Shown here in pieces: positions 54,424-63,785 of a stretch of 64,000 bases of DNA. The DNA comes from JACRCG01 sp964524835 (GTDB lineage Bacteria > Desulfobacterota > Desulfuromonadia > Geobacterales > Pseudopelobacteraceae). The DNA is taken from contig CAZGEG010000006.1 of assembly GCA_964524835.1 (NCBI GenBank), forward strand, positions 62,001-126,000. Reading direction: 5' to 3'. Both the position numbers and the translations under genes were made by a program. Numbering within the stretch: position 1 is the stretch's first letter; every line of letters begins with the position of its first letter. The notes under the pieces are model-generated. The model was not told where the DNA came from. It saw only the letters and a list, made by a program, of their open reading frames with translations, and made no database searches.

Positions 54424-55596
54424 ATGAATCTGATGAAAACCCTGGCACGAAAGAAAAAATATCTGGTCTGGCTCGCAGGTGTGCTGGCCGCCGGATTGGT
54501 CATCAAGCTGACACTGCTTGCCCCGCTCCGGGTGCAGGTCGAAACCGCCCGGAAGCGTGACCTGACCTCCCAGGTGTACGGCAACGGCACGGTCGAGGCC
54601 AAGGTAGTCGTTGGCGTCTCCAGCAAGATCACCGGGAGAATCGTGGAACTGCACGCCGACCAGGGTGACCGGGTGAAGCGGGGTCAACTCCTTGCCAGGC
54701 TTGATAATGACGACCTGCTCCATCAGCAGCGACAGTCCGAGGCCGGACTGAACAGGTCTTCCGCCTCCCTTGGCGTTGAGCAGGCAAACCTGCAGAAAGC
54801 CATGGCAAACCTGGCTCTTGCGGAAAAGAATGCCCAGCGGTTCAAAACCCTGGCCGATAAGAACCTGATCTCCAAACTTGAGGGAGATCAGTATGACACC
54901 GCCTGCCAGGTTGCCAGGGAAGAGGTCATCCGGTGCCGGGCAGCCATAGACGCAGTACGTATGGAGCAGCAGGCAGGTCGTGCCGGCCTCGGTTTTGCCA
55001 GGAGCAAGGTTTCCGATACGTTCATCTATGCCCCGCAGGACGGGGTAATCATCACACGCGATCAGGAGCAGGGAGCCACGGTATCACCGGGCATGTCGAT
55101 CTTCACCCTGGCCGATCCCCGGACCGTCTGGGTCAAGGCCAACGTGGACGAATCACAGCTTCAAGGGGTATCGATCGGGGGGAAAGCGACCATAACGCTC
55201 CGCTCCGCGGCCGGTGAGCAGCTGGCAGGCAGGGTTGCCCGTCTGGGACACCAGAGCGACCGGGTGACCGAAGAGCTGGAAGTGGACGTCGCCTTCGATG
55301 AGCCGCTGAAACAGTTCCGCCTGGGCGAGCAGTCCGACGTGCTCATCGTCACCGGGATGAAGAAGAACATCCCGACCCTCCCCTCTGCAGCCATAATCAC
55401 CAGGGAGGGGAAACGCGGCGTCTGGGTTGCAGCCGGCAGTAAACTGTCATTCAGGGAAGTGACGACCGGAATCGAGGACAGGCGCGGCTTTACTGAAATC
55501 GTCACCGGCCTTGCCGCCGATGAGCGTATCGCCCTGGCACCTCCCCCGGAGATGGCACGGTTCAAGGAAGGTTTACGGGTCCGGGGGGCGCAATGA
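54424..55596 (+). CDS. MacA-like periplasmic adaptor
   Basis: A 390-residue membrane fusion protein anchored by one N-terminal helix (LVWLAGVLAAGLVIKLTLLA). Lipoyl halves (ELHADQGDRVKRGQLLARLD and FIYAPQDGVIITRDQEQGA), a helical hairpin between them and a beta barrel are in the usual order. It links the ABC permease to TolC. Confidence 0.87.
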   Translation: MNLMKTLARKKKYLVWLAGVLAAGLVIKLTLLAPLRVQVETARKRDLTSQVYGNGTVEAKVVVGVSSKITGRIVELHADQGDRVKRGQLLARLDNDDLLHQQRQSEAGLNRSSASLGVEQANLQKAMANLALAEKNAQRFKTLADKNLISKLEGDQYDTACQVAREEVIRCRAAIDAVRMEQQAGRAGLGFARSKVSDTFIYAPQDGVIITRDQEQGATVSPGMSIFTLADPRTVWVKANVDESQLQGVSIGGKATITLRSAAGEQLAGRVARLGHQSDRVTEELEVDVAFDEPLKQFRLGEQSDVLIVTGMKKNIPTLPSAAIITREGKRGVWVAAGSKLSFREVTTGIEDRRGFTEIVTGLAADERIALAPPPEMARFKEGLRVRGAQ

Positions 55597-56795
55597 ATCT
55601 CGCCATTCGGGACATACGCTATCATCGGGGGAGGTTTATCCTGACCTCCATCGGCCTGGGGCTTCTGCTCGGCGTGGTGATGAGCATGGGAGGAATCTAC
55701 CGGGGCCTTATCGCCGACGCCCTGGCGATACTGAATGTGAACAGGGCCGATATCTGGGTGGTGCAGCAGGACACCAACGGCCCGTTTGCCGAGAGTTCAC
55801 GCATCCCGGAAGACATCGCCTACCGCATACGGGCGGTGCCGGGCGTGGCGGCGGCCTCCCCCCTCTCCTTCCAGACCATGCAGGTCGAACGGAGGGGCAA
55901 ACCGTTCCGCTTTTTCCTGATCGGCTATGACCTGAACGGCATCGGCGGCCCGCCGGAGATCATTGCGGGGCGCGGCATCCGCCAGAAGCATTACGAGATG
56001 GTGGTTGCCGGGGCGATGAAGATGGAGATCGGCGAAAAGATCCATCTGGGACTCCACGACTACACCGTTGTGGGAATAACCGGCAAGGTTGTCTCATCGG
56101 GCGGCGACCCGGCGGCGTATGTGAGCCTGGCGGACGCCCAGGATATCCAGTTCAAGAAAGACAACGACGCGATCCGGAACGACCGCGAGAGAATCGGGGC
56201 GAACCTGGCAGAACTTCAGTCCCTTTCCCCTGCCCAGGCAAAATATCTGAAACAGAACATCGCCGCCATCACCGAATCAACCCACACCGTAAACACCGTC
56301 GTGGCCCGTCTGGCGCCGGGCGCGGACCTCCATGAGGTGCAGGAGCGGATCTCCCGCTGGAACCATTACCGGCCGATATCCAATGCAGAGCAGAGCGCCA
56401 TCTTGGCCAAGGGAATGATAGAAAAGGCCAGGATGCAGCTGGGGCTGTTTCGAGTCATCCTGCTGATCATCTCGGCGGTCATCATCTCACTGATCATCTA
56501 TACCTCGACCCTTGACAAGATACGCGTCATCGCCACCCTGAAACTGATCGGCGCGCAGAACCGGGTGATCATCGGCATGATCCTGCAGCAGTCGCTGCTG
56601 ATGGGGGTACTGGCCTACGGTATCGGGTATCTCCTGATCCTGCTGACGTATGAAAAGTTTCCCCGCCGGATCGTCCTCGAAGCCTTCGATCTGCAATCGC
56701 TGTTTGTTATTGTCATGGCCATCTGCACCGTCTCGAGTTTTGTCGGTATCCGAAAGGCGCTCAAGGTCGAGCCGGCCGAAGCGTTGGGTGGCTGA
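55593..56795 (+). CDS. FtsX/MacB-like ABC permease
   Basis: A 400-residue permease with the FtsX/MacB layout: TM1 (FILTSIGLGLLLGVVMSMGG), a large periplasmic domain (about 40-270), then three C-terminal helices (VILLIISAVIISLIIYTS, GVLAYGIGYLLILLTY, LFVIVMAICTVSSFVG). Its ATG overlaps the adaptor stop (ATGA). It works with the ATPase directly downstream as a mechanotransmission exporter, possibly of a peptide, lipid or antibiotic. Confidence 0.87.
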   Translation: MNLAIRDIRYHRGRFILTSIGLGLLLGVVMSMGGIYRGLIADALAILNVNRADIWVVQQDTNGPFAESSRIPEDIAYRIRAVPGVAAASPLSFQTMQVERRGKPFRFFLIGYDLNGIGGPPEIIAGRGIRQKHYEMVVAGAMKMEIGEKIHLGLHDYTVVGITGKVVSSGGDPAAYVSLADAQDIQFKKDNDAIRNDRERIGANLAELQSLSPAQAKYLKQNIAAITESTHTVNTVVARLAPGADLHEVQERISRWNHYRPISNAEQSAILAKGMIEKARMQLGLFRVILLIISAVIISLIIYTSTLDKIRVIATLKLIGAQNRVIIGMILQQSLLMGVLAYGIGYLLILLTYEKFPRRIVLEAFDLQSLFVIVMAICTVSSFVGIRKALKVEPAEALGG

Positions 56796-56798
56796 ATC

Positions 56799-57485
56799 AT
56801 GTATGCAATAGAAGTGGACAACCTGACGAAGATTTACGGCAAGGGGGAGACCGCCGTAACCGCCCTGCAGGATGCGGCGTTCAAGGTCAAACCGGGAGAA
56901 CTGGTCGCCATCCTCGGCCCCTCAGGCTCGGGCAAGACCACACTGCTGACCTGCGTCGGCCTCATCAATGAACCGACGCACGGCACGGTCGTTATCGACG
57001 GCATTACCGTCGCCGATGGAGGATGGCGTGGCGGCATCGACCTGAAGCGGATGCGGCGGGAAAAGCTCGGTTTCATTTTTCAGGCACACAACCTGATCCC
57101 GTTTTTGACCGCCCAGGAAAATGTAATGGTAGCCTTGGAGATTAACGGGCTGACGCGGAATGATGCTAAAAAACGTTCCGTAGAACTGTTGACGGCGCTC
57201 AACCTGGGACATCGGGTCAACAATTATCCGACCGCCCTTTCCGGGGGTGAATCCCAGAGGGTTGCCATCGCCAGGGCACTGGCAAACCGCCCCAGGGTGA
57301 TACTGGCCGATGAGCCGACTGCGGCGCTCGATACGGAAAACGGCAAAAACGTCATGGATCTTTTGAAAAAACTTGCGGTAGACAACCATTCAGCCATCAT
57401 GGTTGTCACTCACGATCACCGCATGGTGGAAAACTTCGACAGGATCCTGGAAGTCAGCGACGGCCGCATTGTCAGCGAGAAGTGA
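56799..57485 (+). CDS. LolD/MacB-type ABC ATPase
   Basis: A 228-residue ATPase with Walker A GPSGSGKTT, Q-loop FIFQAHNLIPF, signature LSGGESQRVAIARAL, Walker B VILADEPTAALD and the switch His in VVTHDH. The sequence is closest in pattern to LolD/MacB ATPases. It lies 3 bases after the permease gene. Confidence 0.92.
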   Translation: MYAIEVDNLTKIYGKGETAVTALQDAAFKVKPGELVAILGPSGSGKTTLLTCVGLINEPTHGTVVIDGITVADGGWRGGIDLKRMRREKLGFIFQAHNLIPFLTAQENVMVALEINGLTRNDAKKRSVELLTALNLGHRVNNYPTALSGGESQRVAIARALANRPRVILADEPTAALDTENGKNVMDLLKKLAVDNHSAIMVVTHDHRMVENFDRILEVSDGRIVSEK

Positions 57486-57523
57486 CCGCGGCAACATCTG
57501 CTGTTTTTTGCAGTTCAATTACG

Positions 57524-58252
57524 TCAGCGGAATAGAGACGTTGGCGATTTGATCCTGAGCGGAGCCCGGAACAGGTCCGGTTCATACGCCGGAGGCAAAG
57601 CCGGAAGGGGGGAGGCATCCCTGATGGTCTTCGCCAGCATTCGGTCGGCCTCACTCGACCCGGTTCCCTGCAGCAACCGTATCGAGACGATGGTCCCGTC
57701 CCGCTGGATCAGCAGTTCAAAAACACCATCCTGATGAAGCGGCTTCCTGAGGAGGCCGGCATTGTTCCACCACTCCCGGTTGATTTTTTCGACCATCTCG
57801 AAGTAATAACCCCGGATGTCATCCCGCAGCGACCTCCCGTCGGCAAGACCGCTGAAATAGCCGTGCTTCATCCCCAGTCCCAAGGGGGTGGACATCAGTC
57901 CGCTTCCTTTTTCGAGGCTGCCCGTGGTGTCCGGATGCTGTGCGGATGCGGATGCGGGTACCGGCTCCTGTTCCGGTGAATCCGTTTCACGGGCTGCTGT
58001 CGGCACTTCTTGAGTCAATGCGGGCTGCCGGCCGGATGCTGCTGCCGCCGGATTTGCAGGTGCGCTGATCGACGGCGTGAGCGCGATTTCCTGAATACTG
58101 AAGACTTGGGAATGTCTCTCCTCCACCCTGAAGGCACCGGCGATTATTACTGCCAGTGTCGCCCCGATATGTAGAACAAGAGAAAGCGCAAGAGCGTATA
58201 CCATCCACCGTTTCCGTACATCCCGGGGAGAGTCTGTGGTTTTGATGCACAT
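57524..58252 (-). CDS. TonB-like energy transducer
   Basis: A 242-residue protein if it starts at ATG 58252 (AGAGG just upstream); a longer frame to 58363 is less likely. One N-terminal helix (YALALSLVLHIGATLAVII), then an Ala/Pro/Gln/Glu-rich spacer (about 70-145), then a C-terminal TonB-like domain with NREWWNNAGL and GVFELLIQRDGTIVSIRLLQ. TonB drives transport through outer-membrane receptors, or the protein may be a TonB/TolA-like partner of something else. No ExbB/ExbD genes are nearby. It is convergent with the ABC operon. Confidence 0.75.
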   Translation of the reverse strand: MCIKTTDSPRDVRKRWMVYALALSLVLHIGATLAVIIAGAFRVEERHSQVFSIQEIALTPSISAPANPAAAASGRQPALTQEVPTAARETDSPEQEPVPASASAQHPDTTGSLEKGSGLMSTPLGLGMKHGYFSGLADGRSLRDDIRGYYFEMVEKINREWWNNAGLLRKPLHQDGVFELLIQRDGTIVSIRLLQGTGSSEADRMLAKTIRDASPLPALPPAYEPDLFRAPLRIKSPTSLFR

Positions 58253-58990
58253 TACCTCTGAAGATGCCATGGGAAGAATTGTTGCATGGATACCAGAGAC
58301 AGTCAACAGATAGAGGTGAAGCGTTATGGCGGTGAATATGAGAGCAACGACAGTTTTCGCCACCTTAGTCTCCGGTCATACTCGGATTTAGCCAACAAAT
58401 AGAAAACTGACGATGACTTCAACTGCATACAAACGGCATATTGTCCTGCGTTCGCACAAATGCAGGTAAAAGTCCGGCACCAGAAAGAAGTGCCCGGGAC
58501 ATGACTGGTCTGGTGATTGACACCGGGACACCGGCTGGCCGTAAGTTCCTGTCATGCTGTTCTAGCACGTAGTATGCCTCGGCCGATGTTGCGGGGCGGT
58601 TCGATGTAAAAATAACAGCAGCAGCCGTTCGGCAGAGAGGGAACAGGCTTGTTTCCCTCGAAACGAATATGAACCCGATCCGAAAGGCCAACCTGCCGGG
58701 ACATGCCACAAAAAAATGATGTTACAGATCTTTGTAAAATACGTGGAATGGCTGGAATGGGGTTTGGAAAAGAATCTTCGCTATTGCAGTGAGGATTTCC
58801 CTCTCAAGCCGGGCAAAACGAAATCCCCGCTGCCGCTCTTTGGGGACAGTAACGGCGGAAGCCTCCGTCGCCTGATCAAGTTGAGATCTTCCCTGTAAAT
58901 TTTAGGCTGAAAACTGTCGGAGATATTTACAACTATTGGAGCCCAAACCAATTTTACAGATATTATCCAGCAATATCAGCATATTACACG
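58253..58990. other. long intergenic stretch, nothing supported
   Basis: About 740 bases without a gene I can defend. A 60-codon frame at 58716-58898 has no RBS or family pattern. The base composition falls towards the right end, into the sigma-54 promoter region of the PEP-CTERM gene. The left part must include the TonB-gene promoter. Confidence 0.55.
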
Positions 58991-59006
58991 TTGGCACACG
59001 GTTTGC
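58991..59006 (+). promoter_or_regulatory. sigma-54 promoter of the PEP-CTERM unit
   Basis: TTGGCAC-N4-GTTTGC: GG at 58993-58994 and GC at 59005-59006 are exactly 10 bases apart, as needed for the -24/-12 elements. It lies 70 bases before the leader ORF. PEP-CTERM genes are often under sigma-54 with the PrsK/PrsR pair. Confidence 0.78.
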
Positions 59007-59075
59007 TGATACTGAAGTACCATTTATGAGCATTGTAATAGGCGCACAACAATATCAATTAAAGGAGGTATCGGC

Positions 59076-59153
59076 ATGGGACGTCCTTCAATACCAAGAC
59101 GTAATCTCGCAGGCATTCACACTCACTACAAACAAAAGGGGGAACGGTCATGA
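59076..59153 (+). CDS. 25-codon leader ORF coupled to the PEP-CTERM gene
   Basis: A frame starting with ATG 59076-59078 with an excellent RBS (AAAGGAGG, 7 bases upstream) encodes 25 residues (MGRPSIPRRNLAGIHTHYKQ and five more) and stops at TGA 59151-59153, overlapping the ATG of the PEP-CTERM gene by ATGA. It lies downstream of the sigma-54 promoter. It may be a coupled leader peptide that carries ribosomes to the main gene, whose own RBS is weaker. The peptide is basic; some resemblance to the start of REP-associated transposases (M-x-R-P ... R-G-x-E-R) was noted but is too short to rely on. Confidence 0.5.
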   Translation: MGRPSIPRRNLAGIHTHYKQKGERS

Positions 59154-59719
59154 AAAAGCACATCAGTTGGTTGGCAATTGTTGCAGCAAGTTTATTTCTG
59201 ATGATTTCTTTTAATGCAACACCTTCATCTGCATTAAATCTGGTGGCTAACGGTGGTTTTGAAACAGGTGATTTTACCGGGTGGACAACGAGTGGGTCGT
59301 ACCTTTCTGTTGGGACGAACGGATACGAAAGCACGTATGCCGCAAATTTAGGAACATTAGGGCAATTGGGATATTTGTCGCAATCCGGGATTCCGACCAT
59401 ACCCGGACAGAATTATCAGCTGAGCTATGTCATGGCCAGTTCCGGAGGCATCGTCAACCAGTTTGAAGCATCGGTAAATGGAACAACGTTGTATGCAGGG
59501 CTGAACGATGGCAGCCAGCCATACAGTGCATATACATTCGACTTCATTGCAGATTCGATGTTTACCGAGCTGGTATTTACGGAAAGAAATGACCCCGGAG
59601 CCTTTTTGCTTGATAACGTTTCCGTTGAATTGGCGCCAATACCGGAACCTTCAACATTGCTGCTTCTGGGAGTCGGTCTTCTCGGCGCCAGTTTTCTCAG
59701 AAAAAGGATCAGGAGCTAG
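59150..59719 (+). CDS. PEP-CTERM sorting-domain protein
   Basis: A 189-residue exported protein: signal peptide (ending SSALNLVANGGFE), a jelly-roll-like beta domain of about 130 residues (NLVANGGFETGDFTGWTTSG, typical of carbohydrate-binding-like PEP-CTERM proteins), and the C-terminal sorting tag PIPEPSTLLLLGVGLLGASF followed by LRKRIRS. Exosortase cuts at the PEP motif and links the protein to the cell surface or exopolysaccharide matrix. The following glycosyltransferases fit such a system. Confidence 0.9.
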   Translation: MKKHISWLAIVAASLFLMISFNATPSSALNLVANGGFETGDFTGWTTSGSYLSVGTNGYESTYAANLGTLGQLGYLSQSGIPTIPGQNYQLSYVMASSGGIVNQFEASVNGTTLYAGLNDGSQPYSAYTFDFIADSMFTELVFTERNDPGAFLLDNVSVELAPIPEPSTLLLLGVGLLGASFLRKRIRS

Positions 59720-60024
59720 CGGCGTTCTATATGGAACCAAGCTGAATCGGGTTGTATAACATTACAGTGGGTTTGTTGCATTCTGCCGGAAACAGAAAGA
59801 GAGTCGGGTATCCCGGTTCTCTTTCTGTTTCCGGCAGAATTGTTGTGCCGGATCATGACAGCCGCTAAAGCTCCAAAAATTACACCCGCAGATATTTTAA
59901 CAAACCTGTGAACACCATTGCCAACTTCTCTCCCGCCTCACGCACAGGCGCAATATGCCCATTCCTGAACATACAGAAAGTTTCATTCGGGAGTTAACAT
60001 ACGGATATTACATGTATTATCAAA
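59720..60024. other. intergenic stretch with a long inverted repeat
   Basis: About 300 bases without a gene. It contains the 59-base hairpin at 59781-59839 and, on the right, the promoter region of the glycosyltransferase gene. Confidence 0.6.
59781..59839. repeat. long perfect inverted repeat (22-bp arms)
   Basis: Arms at 59781-59802 and 59818-59839 are exact reverse complements over 22 bases (start TTCTGCCGGAAACAG), with a 15-base loop that itself contains CGGG/CCCG. It is 60 bases after the PEP-CTERM gene. No T run follows, so it may be a 3'-end stabiliser or a mobile repeat rather than a simple terminator. Confidence 0.8.
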
Positions 60025-62334
60025 ATGTCTTCTGGCACACTTCGTGATGAGAGTTCACCTGTGAAGCGCTTCATCCGGAAGACACCATATTTCAGGGAAT
60101 GTTACAGGAAATCCATGGCTATGAGCACCCTCGTGATCTCTTACGAATACCCTCTTCCTGAAATCGGTGGCAGCCGAATCAGAACCATGAACCTCGTCCG
60201 GTATTTCAAGCAATTCGGGGACGTTGACATTATGTTTTTCCAGGATTGTGCTGCGGGAGAAACACCAGGTTCGGTTTTCCGCAACGAGATGTGGATCGAC
60301 ATCGGCAAAAAGCCGAACAGCCCGGGCAGAGTCCGCGATATATATGAGCGGGTGCGGTACTCAAAGCCATGGATCGTATGCTGCTTCTCAAGAGAAGTGG
60401 TGCAAGATCTGGCCGATCTGATTGAGCAGCGAGATTATGATCATGTCGTCTGCCGTTATGCAGCCAATGCCTATCCCTTGTTATTTGTTTCTGCAGGGAA
60501 CAGAAAAAAAGTGATTGTTGATATTGATGATCTTATGACGCCAGATCTCTATAAAGCGGTATATGGAGCGTTACGAAGGACCAACAATCTCAAGTCGCTT
60601 CTCGACATGATATTGTTCCGGAAATATCAGATACGCTGCGCCCGGATAGGGAAAGCGCTGGTCTGTTCCGGGCATGACAAGGAACTGTTGTCAAGAGAAG
60701 CGCCGTCAGCAGATATTTTTGTCGTACCCAATATAGCACCAGAGATGAGTTTGCCTGAAACCTATCTTCGTGACGGCCATAAACGCCTAGCTACGATGCT
60801 GTTTGTCGGAAATCTGGGGTATATGCCGAACGTGAAAGGACTTGCATGGTTTATCGAAACCATTTTTGTGAGATTGCAGGCAGAACGGCCGGATTTGAAA
60901 CTTCTGGTCGTTGGAAAAGATCCAGCCCCTGACGTAGAAAAACTTTGCGGAGATCATGCGCGGATCGAACTGGTGAAAAACCCTCCCGACATACTTCCGT
61001 ACTACGAACAGTGCGGAGTTGTGATTGTACCTCTCTTGTCCGGGGGCGGCACCCGGATAAAAATTCTTGAGTCGGGACGTGCCCTCCGCCCGGTTATTTC
61101 AACACCGACCGGAGCATACGGATTATCGCTGATTGATCGTCAGGAAATCCTGTTCATGAACGATTTCGCCAGTTTCTGCAGTCAATTCTACTGGCTGCAT
61201 ATCTTCGGCAATTACAGACGGTTAGTTAACGAAATGCACCGACTGGTTGAAAATAATTTCACCAGAGAGCACTTCAAAAATGCACTTGATAAAGTTATCG
61301 GCATTAACAACTTGAAGTCGTTGCGACAAGGTACACCGGGGCTGGTGTCGGTAATCGTACCGGTCTATAACAGGGAAAATCTGGTCGGCAGAACCATCGA
61401 CAGCATTCTTGCCCAAACCTATCAGGACATAGAAGTGATCGCGGTAAATGATGGTTCAACAGACGGGTCATTGGAGGCTCTGAAAGTGTATGCAGAGAGG
61501 CATCCGGGAAAAGTAGTGATAGTCAATCAACTGAATACGGGACAGGTCCGTGCCAGGAATATCGGCATTCAACATTCACGCGGAGAATTTATTGCCTTCC
61601 TGGATAGTGATGATACGTGGAATTCGCATAAACTGGCAAAGCAACTGGCACTTTTCAAGGGTAATATCGGGCTTGTCTATTGCGGTATCCATGAAGTCGA
61701 CCCGAATGGCGCAATTATACAAACCGTATCCTGCGAACAGGGTATGTGTGGCGATATCTACAAGCAGCTATTAATAAAAAACCGCATGACTGGAGGGACA
61801 GTGGTCGTCTCCAGAAAGGCTCTGGAAACGGTCGGATGTTTCGATGAAACGTTTCAGGCAGCGGAAAACTGGGATCTCTGGATACGGATTGCACAAAAAT
61901 TTGCAGTCGAGTTCGTAAATGAACCGCTGCTGAATTATTTGAAACATCCCGGCAACATGTCATGCAACAGCCAGAAAATGTCCCGCGCTGCCTGGGGGAT
62001 ACTGCAAAAGCACCTGCCGCCGTCCGCCAGGAATGGTGAACTCAGTCGAGTGTACGACCAGGCCTACGCAAATTATTATTACAACCTGGCCGTATCAGAC
62101 TTCAGCAACGGTAATTATCCGCAAGCCCGCACGGCATTCCTGCAGTGTTGGAGATTCAGGCCGCTGTACCGTGATTCGGCGATCAGGATGGTGCGCTGTC
62201 TGCTGGGCAGGCAGACCAACCGGATAATCTCTTCGTGCAAACAAAAATTGCATCTGCCGGCCATGCATAAAAAGGAAAGGCATGATCCGGCCTCCGGCCA
62301 ATCCAGCTCATTCCAGGCAGAGTGGGGCAAATAG
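60025..62334 (+). CDS. two-domain glycosyltransferase (GT4-like plus GT2)
   Basis: A 769-residue protein. The N-terminal half (about 30-430) looks like a GT-B GT4 enzyme (EIGGSRIRTMNLVRYFKQFG, LLVVGKDPAPDVEKLCGDH, GTRIKILESGRALRPVIST). The C-terminal half (about 445-700) is a GT-A GT2 enzyme with VSVIVPVYNRENLVGRTIDS, NDGSTDGSLEAL and FLDSDDTW. The start is uncertain: ATG 60025 has a poor RBS; GTG 60061 is another choice. A fusion of this kind would add two sugars in turn in exopolysaccharide or O-antigen synthesis. Confidence 0.82.
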   Translation: MSSGTLRDESSPVKRFIRKTPYFRECYRKSMAMSTLVISYEYPLPEIGGSRIRTMNLVRYFKQFGDVDIMFFQDCAAGETPGSVFRNEMWIDIGKKPNSPGRVRDIYERVRYSKPWIVCCFSREVVQDLADLIEQRDYDHVVCRYAANAYPLLFVSAGNRKKVIVDIDDLMTPDLYKAVYGALRRTNNLKSLLDMILFRKYQIRCARIGKALVCSGHDKELLSREAPSADIFVVPNIAPEMSLPETYLRDGHKRLATMLFVGNLGYMPNVKGLAWFIETIFVRLQAERPDLKLLVVGKDPAPDVEKLCGDHARIELVKNPPDILPYYEQCGVVIVPLLSGGGTRIKILESGRALRPVISTPTGAYGLSLIDRQEILFMNDFASFCSQFYWLHIFGNYRRLVNEMHRLVENNFTREHFKNALDKVIGINNLKSLRQGTPGLVSVIVPVYNRENLVGRTIDSILAQTYQDIEVIAVNDGSTDGSLEALKVYAERHPGKVVIVNQLNTGQVRARNIGIQHSRGEFIAFLDSDDTWNSHKLAKQLALFKGNIGLVYCGIHEVDPNGAIIQTVSCEQGMCGDIYKQLLIKNRMTGGTVVVSRKALETVGCFDETFQAAENWDLWIRIAQKFAVEFVNEPLLNYLKHPGNMSCNSQKMSRAAWGILQKHLPPSARNGELSRVYDQAYANYYYNLAVSDFSNGNYPQARTAFLQCWRFRPLYRDSAIRMVRCLLGRQTNRIISSCKQKLHLPAMHKKERHDPASGQSSSFQAEWGK

Positions 62335-62470
62335 GAAGCAAAGTCATGTCAAACACATGCAATAAGATGATGTTACATCAGGCACTTGTGTTGATCACAT
62401 TGATGGCTTTGGCGGTACGGGAAGCTAAGCATTATCGTGCCGCATTACATGCAATACCAGGGTGACCGCT

Positions 62471-63760
62471 ATGGACGTCTACAAATATGTATACCTGCTC
62501 GGTGTAAAGATTAGAAATGATAAAATACTGGACTGTTATAACAAGTTAAAAGACAGCGAAGCCTGGAGTCTGGACAAACTGAGGGAAACCCAGCTGCATC
62601 GGCTGCGCGAAATTTTAGGTATTGCATACAACGGTTCCGCTTTTTACAGGACGAAATTCGACAATGCGGGTTTCAAGCCGGGTGATATAACTACATTGGA
62701 AGATTTAAGACGTATTCCTGCGACCACGAAAGAAGAAGTGCTGTCGTCATCTAAATCAATTCAAATCCCCGGGACGAATGAAAAGCTCTATTATTCCGAG
62801 ACATCAGGAAGTACGGGGACTCCTCTTGTCTTCTACCGGAATCAGGAATGGGACGCTTGGCACAATGCTTCAGTCATGAGGGGCTATTCATGGCACGGGG
62901 TAAATATGTGGGACAAAAACGGATACCTCTGGGGGTACAACATTGCACCCCAAAAAAGGCTCAAGGTTAAGCTGCTCGATTTCCTCCAGAACAGATTCAG
63001 GATTTTCAGCTATCAAGATGATGAGATAGATGCATTTATTAGCAAAATTAAAAACGCGGAGTACTTGAGCGGCTATTCGTCCATGCTGTTCGAGGTTGCA
63101 AAGAAAGTAAATACCCGGAACACTCCTCACACGTTTGCATTTAAAATGATAAAGGGGACTTCAGAAAAGATTTTTGACTCGTATCAGCTAGAAGTTGAAA
63201 AGGCCTTCGGCAGAAAAATAATCAGCGAGTATGGTTCCGCTGAAGGTGGGATCATTGCCTTCGAATGTCACTACGGAAAAATGCACATCAACATGGAGAC
63301 AGTAATTGTAGAGGAGGAAAACGGGGAAGTTCTGCTTACAAACCTGGTATCCAAGTCGTTTCCCATAATACGGTATAAAATCGGTGATTATATAGTATTG
63401 GGCGGAGATGAAAAATGCGGGTGCGGGATGGCGCATGAAACAATTCGCGAGGTCACCGGACGAGTAGGTGCCGTAATACATGGGCATAATAGCACCTATC
63501 CAAGTTTGACCCTGTATTATGTTTTCAAGAATCTGGCTTCAGAATGCTCATTGGTTCTTAATTATCAGGCAGTCCAGGAGAACAAGGGGGTTTTACTGGT
63601 AAATATTGAGTCAAAGCTTTCAGATATCGATGCAAAAAAACTTGATGCCGAGTTCAAAAAATACTTCAGCGACGACGTTGAGATCAGAATACTTGACAAC
63701 GTAAAAAGAAGTGATTTCAAAGCCAAGAAAAAAGATTTTATATCCAGGATAATCAATTAA
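62471..63760 (+). CDS. PaaK-like AMP-forming ligase (CapK family)
   Basis: A 429-residue protein. ATG 62471 is preferred to GTG 62462. The AMP-binding motif YSETSGSTGTPLVFYRN, the later EYGSAEGG and YKIGDYIV segments are those of the phenylacetate-CoA ligase/CapK group, members of which stand in polysaccharide clusters and activate acids for attachment to sugars. It stands between glycosyltransferases, so an exopolysaccharide decoration role is likely. Confidence 0.83.
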   Translation: MDVYKYVYLLGVKIRNDKILDCYNKLKDSEAWSLDKLRETQLHRLREILGIAYNGSAFYRTKFDNAGFKPGDITTLEDLRRIPATTKEEVLSSSKSIQIPGTNEKLYYSETSGSTGTPLVFYRNQEWDAWHNASVMRGYSWHGVNMWDKNGYLWGYNIAPQKRLKVKLLDFLQNRFRIFSYQDDEIDAFISKIKNAEYLSGYSSMLFEVAKKVNTRNTPHTFAFKMIKGTSEKIFDSYQLEVEKAFGRKIISEYGSAEGGIIAFECHYGKMHINMETVIVEEENGEVLLTNLVSKSFPIIRYKIGDYIVLGGDEKCGCGMAHETIREVTGRVGAVIHGHNSTYPSLTLYYVFKNLASECSLVLNYQAVQENKGVLLVNIESKLSDIDAKKLDAEFKKYFSDDVEIRILDNVKRSDFKAKKKDFISRIIN

Positions 63761-63785
63761 TATCCGAAATGCAGTGAGGGTAGTT

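Noticed and set aside
58716..58898. 60-codon plus-strand frame in the long gap before the PEP-CTERM gene
   Set aside because: No RBS, no family pattern.
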